In this document: positions 1-7,604 of the stretch, piece after piece | Layout: every line of letters starts with the position of its first letter | Position numbering within the stretch: the first letter of the stretch is position 1 | Origin: Christensenella sp. | GTDB taxonomy: Bacteria > Bacillota > Clostridia > Christensenellales > UBA3700 | Assembly (NCBI GenBank): GCA_022784465.1 | Contig: JALFUR010000010.1 | Span: 1 to 64,000, forward strand | Length of the DNA: 64,000 nt | Direction of reading: 5' to 3' | Program-made: the position numbers and the translations under genes | The notes under the pieces: model-generated | The model's input: only the letters and a program-made list of their open reading frames with translations | The model's database searches: none | Told to the model about the DNA's origin: nothing

Positions 1-14
1 AACTTTTTTGACAT
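1..14 (-). CDS. 5' end of an unknown gene running off the left edge
   Basis: On the minus strand an ATG (12-14) is followed by codons for Ser-Lys-Lys before the window ends. A good Shine-Dalgarno GGAGG (24-28) lies 9 nt upstream. Only four residues are visible, so no function can be given. It would be divergent from the alpha-galactosidase gene. The call rests only on the start codon and ribosome site. Confidence 0.4.
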
Positions 15-73
15 ATATTTTGTCCTCCATACTTTAATTCAATTGAATCAACAATTGTACTTAAATTATAGAA

Positions 74-134
74 ACTGCGTTTACTTTTTCCAAAATTAAA
101 AAACTGCGTTTAACTACTGCGTTTACTTTTTCCA
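74..134. repeat. Short direct repeats in a divergent promoter region
   Basis: The ten bases ACTGCGTTTA occur three times (74-83, 103-112, 116-125). The first and third copies extend to 19 identical bases (74-92 and 116-134). They lie between the left-edge minus-strand gene and the alpha-galactosidase gene, so they may bind a regulator, but no such protein is identified. Confidence 0.6.
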
Positions 135-173
135 TTTACGAATAAAAGAAAAGATAAATTAAACTTATTTCGG

Positions 174-196
174 TATAATCTTTTGTATGATATAAT
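174..196 (+). promoter_or_regulatory. -10 boxes for the alpha-galactosidase gene
   Basis: Two perfect TATAAT hexamers (174-179 and 191-196) lie just upstream of the GH27 gene. Neither has a convincing -35 at 17 nt, which suggests an activator-dependent or weak promoter. The repeats at 74-134 lie upstream of both. Confidence 0.4.
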
Positions 197-216
197 GCTT
201 AATGCGAGGTAAAATT

Positions 217-1821
217 ATGAAAAGAAACGGAATGTGTCCAATTTGTTACATTAAACAATTTTTAGGTATTAGAAAAAAAGTATCAAAGTTTTCAATTGAT
301 GAAGATTATAGAAATGAAATTTGTCCAACACCACCAATGGGTTGGTCAAGTTGGAATACATTTAGAAACCAAATTGATGATAACTTGATATTGCAAATAG
401 CTAAAGCTATGAAAGATAAGGGCTTGTTAGATGCGGGATATAAGTATATCAACTTAGATGATTGCTGGCATTCATCTATGAGAGATAAAAATGGAGATTT
501 ACAAGGAGATTTAGTAAGATTCCCACGCGGAATTGCACCATTAGTTGATGATGCAAATAAAATGGGATTTAAAGTTGGTATTTATTCATCAAACGGAAAA
601 TATACTTGTGAAGATCTTCCTGCTTCTTTAGGAAATGAACAAAGAGATGCAAATACATTTGCTAAATGGGGAATAGAATATTTTAAATATGATTATTGCC
701 ATCACTCTATTGTTCCAAAATATGCTCCACTAGTTTACGCAATTAGTTTATTTAAAGATGGCAAATATGTAGAAATAGATTGTACAAATGCCAAGCTTGA
801 TGGACTTGCAAAGTTTATGCCAACAGGAAAGGTTGAATGCAAAAAATATATATCTGGACTCGATGCAGGATTAGGTATTGCTACCTTTGATAACATTAAC
901 GTTGAAGAGGATGGAGAATACGTTTTAACAATACATATCATAAAAAAAGGTATGTATGACAAGTTTTTGCAAGCTGATGTTAATGGCAAAAAATACTTCT
1001 ATGAAGTTCCTCCACAACACTTCTTTAACAATACTGCAAGATTCCAACAAATTGTATCATTGAAAAAAGGTAATAATGTCATTAAACTATCTAATCCAAT
1101 TTCAAATAGAGCAGATGGTGCATTTTATCAATATTACAATATGGGACAATGCTTAAAAAGAGCGTCAGAAGGTAAAAAGCCTATAGTATATTCTATTTGT
1201 GAATGGGGATGGAATGGCCCATACAAATGGGGCGCAAAAGCAGGCAATTTGTGGAGAACCACAGCAGATATTCGCCCAATTTGGCCTTGGATAAAAATCT
1301 TATACGATAAAACAGTAATAAGACACGAATACTCTGGTGTTGGTTCATATAATGATCCAGATATGCTAGAAGTTGGCAACGGCAAATTGACTTTAAATCA
1401 AAATAGAGCACATTTTTCACTATGGTGTATGATGAACGCTCCGTTGATTTTAGGTAATGACATAAGAAGTATGCCAGATAGTGTACTTGAAATAATTTCT
1501 AAAAAAGAATTGATTGCTCTAAATCAAGATCCTTTAGGAAAAGCATGTAAGAGAATTAAAAAAGGCTTGGTAGATATTCTAGCTAAACCTCTTGCTGATG
1601 GTTCAACTGCAATTTGCTTCTTTAATAGAGGAATGCTAAAGAAAAAGTCATCATTAAGCATAGATAAACTTGCTGCTGATTCATATGTTGGATTCAAATT
1701 AGCTAAAAAATATTCAATTAAGGAATTATGGACAGGAGCAGAAGCAGAAGTTACAGATAAAATAGAGTGTAAACTTGAAGGATGCAGCGTAAAAGTATTT
1801 GTTGTTAAAGGCTGCGAATAA
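217..1821 (+). CDS. Cytoplasmic GH27 alpha-galactosidase with an inserted domain
   Basis: This enzyme should remove terminal alpha-galactosyl units from oligosaccharides or glycans. The (beta/alpha)8 start PPMGWSSWN lies near residue 40. The nucleophile Asp is in KYDYC (about 159) and the acid/base Asp in DPDML (about 382), both as in GH27. About 120 residues (180-303) between the two catalytic Asp residues are not part of the usual barrel and look like a beta-sandwich carbohydrate-binding module. There is no signal peptide, so it acts in the cytoplasm on imported sugars. I place the start at 217, behind GAGG, rather than at the in-frame ATG at 202, which lacks a ribosome site. The length, 534 residues, exceeds the common 380-450 because of the insert. 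Alpha-N-acetylgalactosaminidase activity cannot be excluded. Confidence 0.88.
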   Translation: MKRNGMCPICYIKQFLGIRKKVSKFSIDEDYRNEICPTPPMGWSSWNTFRNQIDDNLILQIAKAMKDKGLLDAGYKYINLDDCWHSSMRDKNGDLQGDLVRFPRGIAPLVDDANKMGFKVGIYSSNGKYTCEDLPASLGNEQRDANTFAKWGIEYFKYDYCHHSIVPKYAPLVYAISLFKDGKYVEIDCTNAKLDGLAKFMPTGKVECKKYISGLDAGLGIATFDNINVEEDGEYVLTIHIIKKGMYDKFLQADVNGKKYFYEVPPQHFFNNTARFQQIVSLKKGNNVIKLSNPISNRADGAFYQYYNMGQCLKRASEGKKPIVYSICEWGWNGPYKWGAKAGNLWRTTADIRPIWPWIKILYDKTVIRHEYSGVGSYNDPDMLEVGNGKLTLNQNRAHFSLWCMMNAPLILGNDIRSMPDSVLEIISKKELIALNQDPLGKACKRIKKGLVDILAKPLADGSTAICFFNRGMLKKKSSLSIDKLAADSYVGFKLAKKYSIKELWTGAEAEVTDKIECKLEGCSVKVFVVKGCE

Positions 1822-1842
1822 AGAAATAAACAAAATCAAATT

Positions 1843-1882
1843 AAAAGCTGTTGAAATCTTATGGATTTTGACAGCTTTATTC
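1843..1882 (+). terminator. Rho-independent terminator after the GH27 gene
   Basis: An 8-bp stem (AAAGCTGT/ACAGCTTT) continues into GAAATC/GATTTT around a 5-nt loop (1859-1863), followed by a short T-rich tract. It separates the alpha-galactosidase from the structured leader downstream. Confidence 0.7.
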
Positions 1883-1903
1883 ATTTAAATAGAAAGAGAG
1901 AAG

Positions 1904-1932
1904 TTGCAAAAAAGAAAAGCACTTGTTATACT
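1904..1932 (+). promoter_or_regulatory. Promoter of the structured leader and ECF genes
   Basis: TTGCAA (1904-1909) and TATACT (1927-1932) are separated by exactly 17 nt. Transcription would start near 1940, about 15 nt before the first stem of the leader RNA, giving a 5' UTR of about 205 nt. Confidence 0.6.
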
Positions 1933-1939
1933 ATTTTTT

Positions 1940-2132
1940 GAAAACCGAATATAGATTAAGAGGTTGTTAGTAGAGTGTGAATTTGAAGGGTTCTAGTCCC
2001 TTGCGGCCGTCTAGTAGTGTATACATAGTATACAATCTCCTAATTTGTCCCCTTAATCCATGTGCACTTAAGGGAAACAAAAAAATATATGTAGTCGATT
2101 GCCACATCCTTTAAGTGAGGGTGTGGCATTTT
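1940..2132 (+). ncRNA. Candidate riboswitch-like attenuator leader
   Basis: The leader can fold as a closed multi-stem domain: P1 1954-1960/2052-2058, P2 1967-1970+1973-1975/2037-2043, hairpin 1986-1990/1998-2002, and hairpin 2018-2024/2028-2034 with a 3-nt loop. The 3' strand of P1 can instead pair with 2068-2074. Bases 2065-2074 can also pair over 10 bp with 2108-2117, which lie in a terminator-like hairpin (2100-2109/2119-2128, then TTTT). These exclusive pairings are what an expression platform needs. As drawn, forming P1 frees 2065-2074 to block the terminator, so it would be an ON switch. I see no signatures of cobalamin, TPP, FMN, SAM, THF or T-box leaders. The ligand is unknown. Confidence 0.6.
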
Positions 2133-2146
2133 AGTTGGAGGTTTAG

Positions 2147-2635
2147 ATGAAAAAGAACTTTTCAAACATTTTAAAAATTGTTGTTTTATGTCTTGTAATA
2201 ACAGCATTTTTAACAACTGCCTTTGCTTGTAGCAAAGACCATGGCGATGGTATTTATGCAGATAAAATTACTAAAGATGAATGCGTAAATGTCATTAGCG
2301 ATAGCGAGGTTATATTGTTTGTTTCAGACAAACTTAATAATCTTGAAGATAAAACGTTAGAAGACTTGATGAATTATTATGTATCTGAAGGATATTTAAC
2401 ATACGAAGCTACAGATGGTTCATGGGGAAAATTTATAACTAGCGTAAATGGCAGAGTAGCAAATGACGCAAATAGTGAGTTTTGGGCTATATACACATCA
2501 GATGCTAATCAAGCATCTACTGAATATGATTCATATAAATATGAAGATAAAACAATTGGCTCATCAAATTATGGTGTTTCTAGTTTAAAAATAGCAGCTG
2601 GAGATATCATTGTATTAAAATTGGCATCATACTAG
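2147..2635 (+). CDS. DUF4430-domain lipoprotein, putative vitamin-binding partner of an ECF transporter
   Basis: A 162-residue protein with an N-terminal hydrophobic signal and lipobox-like TTAFAC, giving lipid-attached Cys near residue 28. The rest matches the DUF4430 (transcobalamin C-terminal-like) pattern, including the late motif VSSLKIAAGD. Proteins of this family are often encoded beside ECF S components and may present a cofactor at the cell surface. GGAGG stands 6 nt before the ATG, next to the leader's terminator hairpin. It is 3 nt from the S-component gene. The ligand cannot be told from the sequence; cobalamin is one possibility from family habit. Confidence 0.75.
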   Translation: MKKNFSNILKIVVLCLVITAFLTTAFACSKDHGDGIYADKITKDECVNVISDSEVILFVSDKLNNLEDKTLEDLMNYYVSEGYLTYEATDGSWGKFITSVNGRVANDANSEFWAIYTSDANQASTEYDSYKYEDKTIGSSNYGVSSLKIAAGDIIVLKLASY

Positions 2636-2638
2636 ATA

Positions 2639-3172
2639 ATGAAAACGAGAGATATATGTCAAGTAGCGATTTTAGCTGCACTTATAACGGCAGCAAAATT
2701 TGCTTTGTCTTTTGTTGCAAATGTTGAACTTGTAACAACGCTACTTGTTTCATATTCTCTTGTTCTAGGCATGAAAAAATCGCTTCCAATTTGTCTGATT
2801 TTCATTTTCATAGAAGTGCTTATATATGGGTTATCTGTCTGGGTTATAATGTATTTAATTCACTGGCAATGCGTTGTAATTTTTACATGTTTAGTAAGAA
2901 ACAAAAAACATTCTATTGTATATGCTGTAATTATCGGAATAGTATTAACCGCTTTATATGGCGTTCAGACAACCTTTATTGAAACTATATTTTTTGGAAA
3001 GGGAAAATGGTCTTATTTTTGTGCAAGATATATGTCCGGATTATATTTCTTTATAGTGCACATTGTATGTAACTGTATTGCACTACCTGTGCTTGTACCA
3101 ATAATTACAAAAACGCTAAAAAATCTTGAGAACAATTTCAATAAAAAGGATTTAAAATCCATTGCTGAATAA
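2639..3172 (+). CDS. ECF transporter S component (substrate unknown)
   Basis: A 177-residue integral membrane protein with about five or six hydrophobic helices and the S-component-like start TRDICQVAILAALITAAKF. It should bind a vitamin or similar small molecule in the membrane and dock on a shared EcfA-A'-T energy module, which is not encoded in this window. It lies 3 nt after the DUF4430 lipoprotein gene and lacks its own clear Shine-Dalgarno, so it is probably translationally coupled. Both genes fall under the leader at 1940-2132. Confidence 0.75.
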   Translation: MKTRDICQVAILAALITAAKFALSFVANVELVTTLLVSYSLVLGMKKSLPICLIFIFIEVLIYGLSVWVIMYLIHWQCVVIFTCLVRNKKHSIVYAVIIGIVLTALYGVQTTFIETIFFGKGKWSYFCARYMSGLYFFIVHIVCNCIALPVLVPIITKTLKNLENNFNKKDLKSIAE

Positions 3173-3181
3173 GTTTTTTTA

Positions 3182-3202
3182 ATATTGGAAAAAATCCAAT
3201 AT
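3182..3202 (+). promoter_or_regulatory. Hairpin over the gerA start
   Basis: ATATTGGA (3182-3189) and TCCAATAT (3195-3202) form an 8-bp perfect stem with loop AAAAA. The TTG start at 3185 is inside the stem and the GTG at 3203 directly follows it, so the structure would affect initiation whichever start is used. Confidence 0.5.
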
Positions 3203-4636
3203 GTGGAAGTTTCATTAGAAAAAGATTTAAAAAAACTAGATAGGGTATTTAAAGACAGTTTAGATGTATTTAAATTAGAATTTAGTATTGCGCAAAAATC
3301 TGCCGCAATATTTTTTATTGATGGTTTTATTGATAAAAGAATATTTGAAGATCACATAATTAAACCATTAAAAAATGTCTTAAGTTTAGAAAAACCTTAT
3401 TATGAGCAAATAGCAAAAACAACAATCTATACAAAGCAAATTATAAAACTAGAATCTTTAAAAAAGGCTATAGAAAACATAACGGCTGGGGAGATAGTAC
3501 TTTTTATTGATAAAGCAGAAGGCTATTTTGTTTTTTCGGAAAGATATCTTCCGATGCGTGCAATTCAAGAACCGCCAGTTAATAATGTGTTGCGCGGACC
3601 AAGAGAAGGGTTTAGCGAAGAAATAAAGACTAACTTGTCTTTAATAAGAAAAAGGCTTTATTCAAAAGATTTAAAAATAAAGATGTTTACAAAAGGAAAA
3701 CAAAGCAACACAAAAATTGCAGTTATATATATAAACAATATTGCAAAAAAAGAAATAGTAAATAAAATATGTAGAAAACTAGATAACATAAACATTGATG
3801 GAATAATAGAATCCTCATATGTTGCAAGGTATTTAGAGGAGAATAAAAACTCATTATTTACTCAGGTAGGCAATAGCGAAAAGCCTGATGTCATTGTGGG
3901 CAAAATGCTTGAGGGAAGGGTTGCGATTATAGTAGATGGTTCACCAAGCGTATTGACATTGCCATTTATATTTTTTGAACACTTGCAAACAGCGGAAGAT
4001 TATTATAGAAAAAGTATTAGGTCAACTATGCTTAGAACTATTAGGGTATTAGCTATGCTAATAGCCATATTGCTTCCTGGGTGTTTTGTAGCTATGCTAG
4101 AGTTTCAATATAACCTAATTCCACTTCAATTTTTAAAGGCAATAATTAATTCGTCAATACAAACGCCACTAACGCCAACATTGGAAATGCTTGTTGTTTT
4201 AATCATTTTTGAGATTTTACTTGAAACATCCATAAGAATGCCAAGATATATAGGGATGGCAGTTAGTGTAGTGGGCGCAATTGTTTTAGGAGATACGGCT
4301 GTGTCGGCAGGACTTTTAGCGTCTCCTACAATTTTTGTAATAGCGATATCTACAGTTTGCGTGTATTGTGTTCCGGACGAAGCAGACACAGTAAGTGTGT
4401 TGAGATTAATATTTGTTTGTATTGGCGGAGCGTTAGGATTGTATGGAATAGTAATAGCTTTTATAGCAATGCTTTCATATTTAGTTTCTATGGAGAATTA
4501 CGGTAGTGCGTATTTTGCTCCTTATGCTCCCTCAATACCTCATGATTGGCAAGATGGTCTTACTAAAAATAGCATTTTAAAAATGAAACAAAGGCCATAT
4601 TGTATTTCAACGACAAATAGAACAAGACAAAAATGA
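3185..4636 (+). CDS. GerA-family spore germination protein (A subunit)
   Basis: This is the A subunit of a germinant receptor in the spore inner membrane. It has a soluble N-terminal half and about five membrane helices from residue 280 onward. The family's C-terminal pattern is present (PDEADTVSVLRLIF near residue 398, then FAPYAPSIPHDWQD). The length of 483 fits the family. The start is uncertain: a TTG at 3185 gives full length, and a GTG at 3203 would be seven codons in. Neither has a strong ribosome site, and both touch the hairpin at 3182-3202. The stop overlaps the ATG of the next gene (ATGA), so the A and B subunits are coupled. Confidence 0.9.
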   Translation: MEKIQYVEVSLEKDLKKLDRVFKDSLDVFKLEFSIAQKSAAIFFIDGFIDKRIFEDHIIKPLKNVLSLEKPYYEQIAKTTIYTKQIIKLESLKKAIENITAGEIVLFIDKAEGYFVFSERYLPMRAIQEPPVNNVLRGPREGFSEEIKTNLSLIRKRLYSKDLKIKMFTKGKQSNTKIAVIYINNIAKKEIVNKICRKLDNINIDGIIESSYVARYLEENKNSLFTQVGNSEKPDVIVGKMLEGRVAIIVDGSPSVLTLPFIFFEHLQTAEDYYRKSIRSTMLRTIRVLAMLIAILLPGCFVAMLEFQYNLIPLQFLKAIINSSIQTPLTPTLEMLVVLIIFEILLETSIRMPRYIGMAVSVVGAIVLGDTAVSAGLLASPTIFVIAISTVCVYCVPDEADTVSVLRLIFVCIGGALGLYGIVIAFIAMLSYLVSMENYGSAYFAPYAPSIPHDWQDGLTKNSILKMKQRPYCISTTNRTRQK

Positions 4637-5718
4637 AAAACAAACTTTATATAAGACAATTCTATATTTTGGCATTTATTAGTGTCGCTACTTTCAAAAT
4701 AGGAGTTTTGCCCTCTTTGCTATATAGACAAGCTCAAAGTAGTAGTCTGCTTTCTATGCTTGTTATGATGATATTAGAAATGTTTATTTTTCTAATTTTA
4801 ATTGAGATTTCCTCTCATGGTTCAATACTTGAAGTAGACATTCCAATTAGCATAAAGACTCCTTTGCTTTTATTAGCTTTGTTGAGTTTGTTTATTAAAC
4901 TAAATATATATTTATCTGAAGGCAGTATATTTGTAAAAAATTATGTATTTGATGAAATTGGCCTGTTGTTTGTTGTTGTGCCTATGGCCATTTGTCTATT
5001 ATATGTTTCCTCAAAAGGTTTTACGTCGATTGGCAAAACAGCAGAGATAATAATTTGGTTTATTTTGGTGGCAATTTTTTTCGATATAATTTTTGCAAAG
5101 ATTGAATCAATGGATATTAAATTGGATAAAATGAGCATTTCTGCCTCTATTGTCGCAATAGATGAATATATTTTTTGGTTTGGAGATTTTACTCCGTTTT
5201 TGCTAATTACTTTAACAAAGCCATATGGAAAGAATAAATATAAAGTGTTGTTTCTTATAGGGATTGTTTTGTTGCCAACTCTTGCTATGTTGTTCTTTAT
5301 AATAATGTATAAAAGTGCAGGTGTAGATATAGAATATGCGTTTGCCAAACTCGCGGTTTATAATAGATTTTCTAATATTATTGGTAGATTTGATTTGCTT
5401 ACAATAATTTCTTTTTTGTGCGCAATGTTTATAAAGCTTAGTTTAATATTTGTATCAATAATAGAAATTTTAAATTACTTTTTTAAACGAAAAAACCTTT
5501 TTGGAATAATATTGGCAATTGTAATTTCATGCTTAACAATTCTTGTTTTTAATAATCTAACTACAACGATAAGTATAGCTACATCGTTTATAAAATATAT
5601 AGTTGTTTCAATCGAGTTTTTATTACCAATAGTTGTATTTATATTGCAAAGGTATTATAAAGTTTCCTCAAAAACTTATTCTTCTAATTTATCAAGGATG
5701 GAATATGATAAAAAATAA
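4633..5718 (+). CDS. GerB-family spore germination permease (B subunit)
   Basis: A 361-residue protein with about ten membrane helices, related to the amino acid/polyamine permease fold used by GerAB-type B subunits that sense germinants. It overlaps the A-subunit gene by 4 nt (ATGA) and is followed by a short C-subunit-like gene that begins before its stop. Length and order match gerA-gerB-gerC operons. The germinant is unknown. Confidence 0.85.
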   Translation: MKNKLYIRQFYILAFISVATFKIGVLPSLLYRQAQSSSLLSMLVMMILEMFIFLILIEISSHGSILEVDIPISIKTPLLLLALLSLFIKLNIYLSEGSIFVKNYVFDEIGLLFVVVPMAICLLYVSSKGFTSIGKTAEIIIWFILVAIFFDIIFAKIESMDIKLDKMSISASIVAIDEYIFWFGDFTPFLLITLTKPYGKNKYKVLFLIGIVLLPTLAMLFFIIMYKSAGVDIEYAFAKLAVYNRFSNIIGRFDLLTIISFLCAMFIKLSLIFVSIIEILNYFFKRKNLFGIILAIVISCLTILVFNNLTTTISIATSFIKYIVVSIEFLLPIVVFILQRYYKVSSKTYSSNLSRMEYDKK

Positions 5719-6280
5719 GAAATATATTATTTTCATATTAGTTATTGTATGTATCGTAGCTTTTTCGTTTTTAAATAAGGCTACAGTTTTTGATTCTATT
5801 ATAGCGGTTGGGCTTTCTGTGCAAATTGAACAAGAAAAGATTTACTACACAATAGATTATTTATCTAAAGAAGAAAAAGGAATACTAAGCGTTGAAGCAA
5901 AAGACCTTGATGATTTGAAAACTAGGGTAAAGAATAAAACAGGGAAAAGCATTTCTTTTGCACATTGTGTAGTGTTTATTATTCAAAAAAATCAAGACAT
6001 GTTTACACTTTTAAAGGATATATGTTTAGAAAAAACAATTGACTATAACGCATTAATATTTGTTTGTTTAAGTCCAAAAGAGATATTGAGTGAAGAAATA
6101 TTAGAAAAAGAAAGTGTATCTTTATTTATTGAAAAATCTAGAAAAGAAGACAAAGACAAAATAACGCTAAAGGAATTTTTAATAGCTAAACAAAATAAAA
6201 CCTCAATAGCGATTGAAGAGATAGCCATTGAGGAAAAGCTTTTAGAATCTAAGGGAGAGTTTGTTTTAAAGTGTTACTAA
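5705..6280 (+). CDS. Short GerC-like spore germination protein
   Basis: A 191-residue protein with one N-terminal membrane helix (about 5-22) and a soluble domain beginning DSIIAVGLSVQIEQ, which resembles the first domain of GerC proteins. Typical GerC proteins are about 370-residue lipoproteins. This one has about half that length and no lipobox Cys, so it seems anchored by a transmembrane helix. The start at 5705 has GGATGG upstream; the longer in-frame ATG at 5633 lies inside gerB. It overlaps the gerB end by 14 nt. Its 3' end overlaps nagA tail to tail by 15 nt. Identity as a GerC relative is inferred mainly from position. Confidence 0.6.
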   Translation: MIKNKKYIIFILVIVCIVAFSFLNKATVFDSIIAVGLSVQIEQEKIYYTIDYLSKEEKGILSVEAKDLDDLKTRVKNKTGKSISFAHCVVFIIQKNQDMFTLLKDICLEKTIDYNALIFVCLSPKEILSEEILEKESVSLFIEKSRKEDKDKITLKEFLIAKQNKTSIAIEEIAIEEKLLESKGEFVLKCY

Positions 6281-7417
6281 TTCTCCATTGATTATAGTTT
6301 TTACAACATTTAAATTCTCATCTAATATATTAAAATCTGCGGCCAGTCCAGGAAGAATATCGCCTCTATCTTTTAAGCCCAAAACTTTTGCTGGAACCTG
6401 TGTTGCCATTTGTATGCATTCTTCTGCACTATAGCCTTGAGCGAATAACAAAGCAACCATTTTAGATATAGGAGTAATTGATCCAGCATAAGTGTTTGCC
6501 TTAGGAAGTACAGCAACACCATCTTCAATTAATATTTCTTGTTGCGATTCTCCGCTTCCAAGATAATATAATCCTTCTTTTTGTCCTGCTACGCTTAAAG
6601 AATCTGACACAAGACAGATTTTATCTGCGCCTTTTAGTTTGTAAATCATATTAAATAAATCATTTGGAACATGTCTATTATCTGCTATAACTTCGCAAAT
6701 AAGTTCATCTTTAATTAATCCCATTTCGGTTAAACCTAAATGTTTTTTTGGATTATCGCGTCTAGAAGGTCTTGAAGTGCAATTGTACATATGAGTAACA
6801 GTAGATGCGCCTTTTTCTACACACGCATTAATCTCGTCATCTATGCTATTATCGTGTCCTAAAGATATTTGTATATTATGTTTTACTGCTTTTTCTGTAA
6901 ATTGTGCTGCGTTTTTAAGATTTGGAGCAAGGGTAATTCTAGAGATAGAATCAGCATATTTCCAAATTAAAGAAGTATTAGCATCTATAGGATCTAAAAG
7001 CAGCTCTTTTGGATGAGCTCCAGCTGCTGCAGCAGATAGATAAGGCCCCTCTAAATGAATGCCGATGATTTTAGCATATTTGGATTTATAATTATTTATG
7101 TTTAATATAGCTTTTTCAATGTCTTTGAAAGAGGCAGTCATAGTTGTTGGGCAAAAGGAAGTGATGCCAGTAGATAAATGATATCTTGCAATTGTTTCTA
7201 TAGCCTCAACGCTTGGTTCCATGCAATCTTTTCCAAATCCGCCATGAGTGTGAATGTCTATGTAGCCAGGTGCAACGATATTGTAATTTGCATCTATAAT
7301 ATCTCCACCATTTTGCATTTTACCAAGAGCTGTAATAACTCCGTTTTCAAAAGAAATATTTGTTGGTTCGTGGATTTGTCCACCTATATATGGTCTTGCA
7401 TTAATAATTGTTGTCAT
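6266..7417 (-). CDS. nagA: N-acetylglucosamine-6-phosphate deacetylase
   Basis: It removes the acetyl group from GlcNAc-6-phosphate to give glucosamine-6-phosphate in the cytoplasm. The amidohydrolase barrel shows the metal site HTHGGFG (His 56 and 58), GIHLEGPYL, a GHDNS segment and the catalytic-Asp region VSDSLSVAG. The length of 383 is normal. I chose the ATG at 7417, 9 nt after GAGG; a TTG five codons upstream is in frame but overlaps the ribosome site. A strong promoter lies at 7437-7465. No nagB or PTS gene is near, so its substrate could come from salvage of imported N-acetylhexosamine or from cell-wall recycling. Confidence 0.93.
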   Translation of the reverse strand: MTTIINARPYIGGQIHEPTNISFENGVITALGKMQNGGDIIDANYNIVAPGYIDIHTHGGFGKDCMEPSVEAIETIARYHLSTGITSFCPTTMTASFKDIEKAILNINNYKSKYAKIIGIHLEGPYLSAAAAGAHPKELLLDPIDANTSLIWKYADSISRITLAPNLKNAAQFTEKAVKHNIQISLGHDNSIDDEINACVEKGASTVTHMYNCTSRPSRRDNPKKHLGLTEMGLIKDELICEVIADNRHVPNDLFNMIYKLKGADKICLVSDSLSVAGQKEGLYYLGSGESQQEILIEDGVAVLPKANTYAGSITPISKMVALLFAQGYSAEECIQMATQVPAKVLGLKDRGDILPGLAADFNILDENLNVVKTIINGELVTL

Positions 7418-7436
7418 TTTTATATACCTCAAAAAA

Positions 7437-7465
7437 ATTATATTTTTTTAATGTAAATTAGTCAA
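7437..7465 (-). promoter_or_regulatory. Promoter of nagA
   Basis: On the minus strand TTGACT (7460-7465) and TATAAT (7437-7442) are separated by exactly 17 nt. It is a near-consensus vegetative promoter about 20 nt from the nagA start. Confidence 0.75.
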
Positions 7466-7538
7466 CAAATACACATCAACAGATTGTAGATAAGGCAATC
7501 GTTAATTATTTAACGCGCGTATGCATTATAAATTATTT

Positions 7539-7568
7539 TTGACAATATAATATTTTATATAGTAAGAT
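7539..7568 (+). promoter_or_regulatory. Promoter of the 7605 surface-protein gene
   Basis: TTGACA (7539-7544), an 18-nt spacer and TAAGAT (7563-7568) precede the gene, whose Shine-Dalgarno is GGAGG. Between this and the nagA promoter (7466-7538) I see no further structure. Confidence 0.55.
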
Positions 7569-7604
7569 AAACTTGTCATACAAAAAATGAGCGGAGGTTA
7601 AATT

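Noticed and set aside
202-216. Upstream ATG for the GH27 gene
   Set aside because: The ATG at 202 overlaps its own would-be leader, while GAGG is correctly spaced for the ATG at 217.
1970-2010. Cobalamin riboswitch in the ECF leader
   Set aside because: GTGTGAAT and TGCGGCCG loosely recall the cobalamin core, and DUF4430 genes can be B12-linked, but the AAAGGGAA segment, the GCCACTG box and the GGAgACC region are missing.
4941-5348. 135-codon minus-strand frame inside gerB
   Set aside because: Antisense shadow of membrane-helix codons; no ribosome site or family match.
7178-7456. 92-codon plus-strand frame across the nagA start
   Set aside because: It covers the nagA promoter and 5' end on the other strand, has no Shine-Dalgarno and a composition unlike a real protein.
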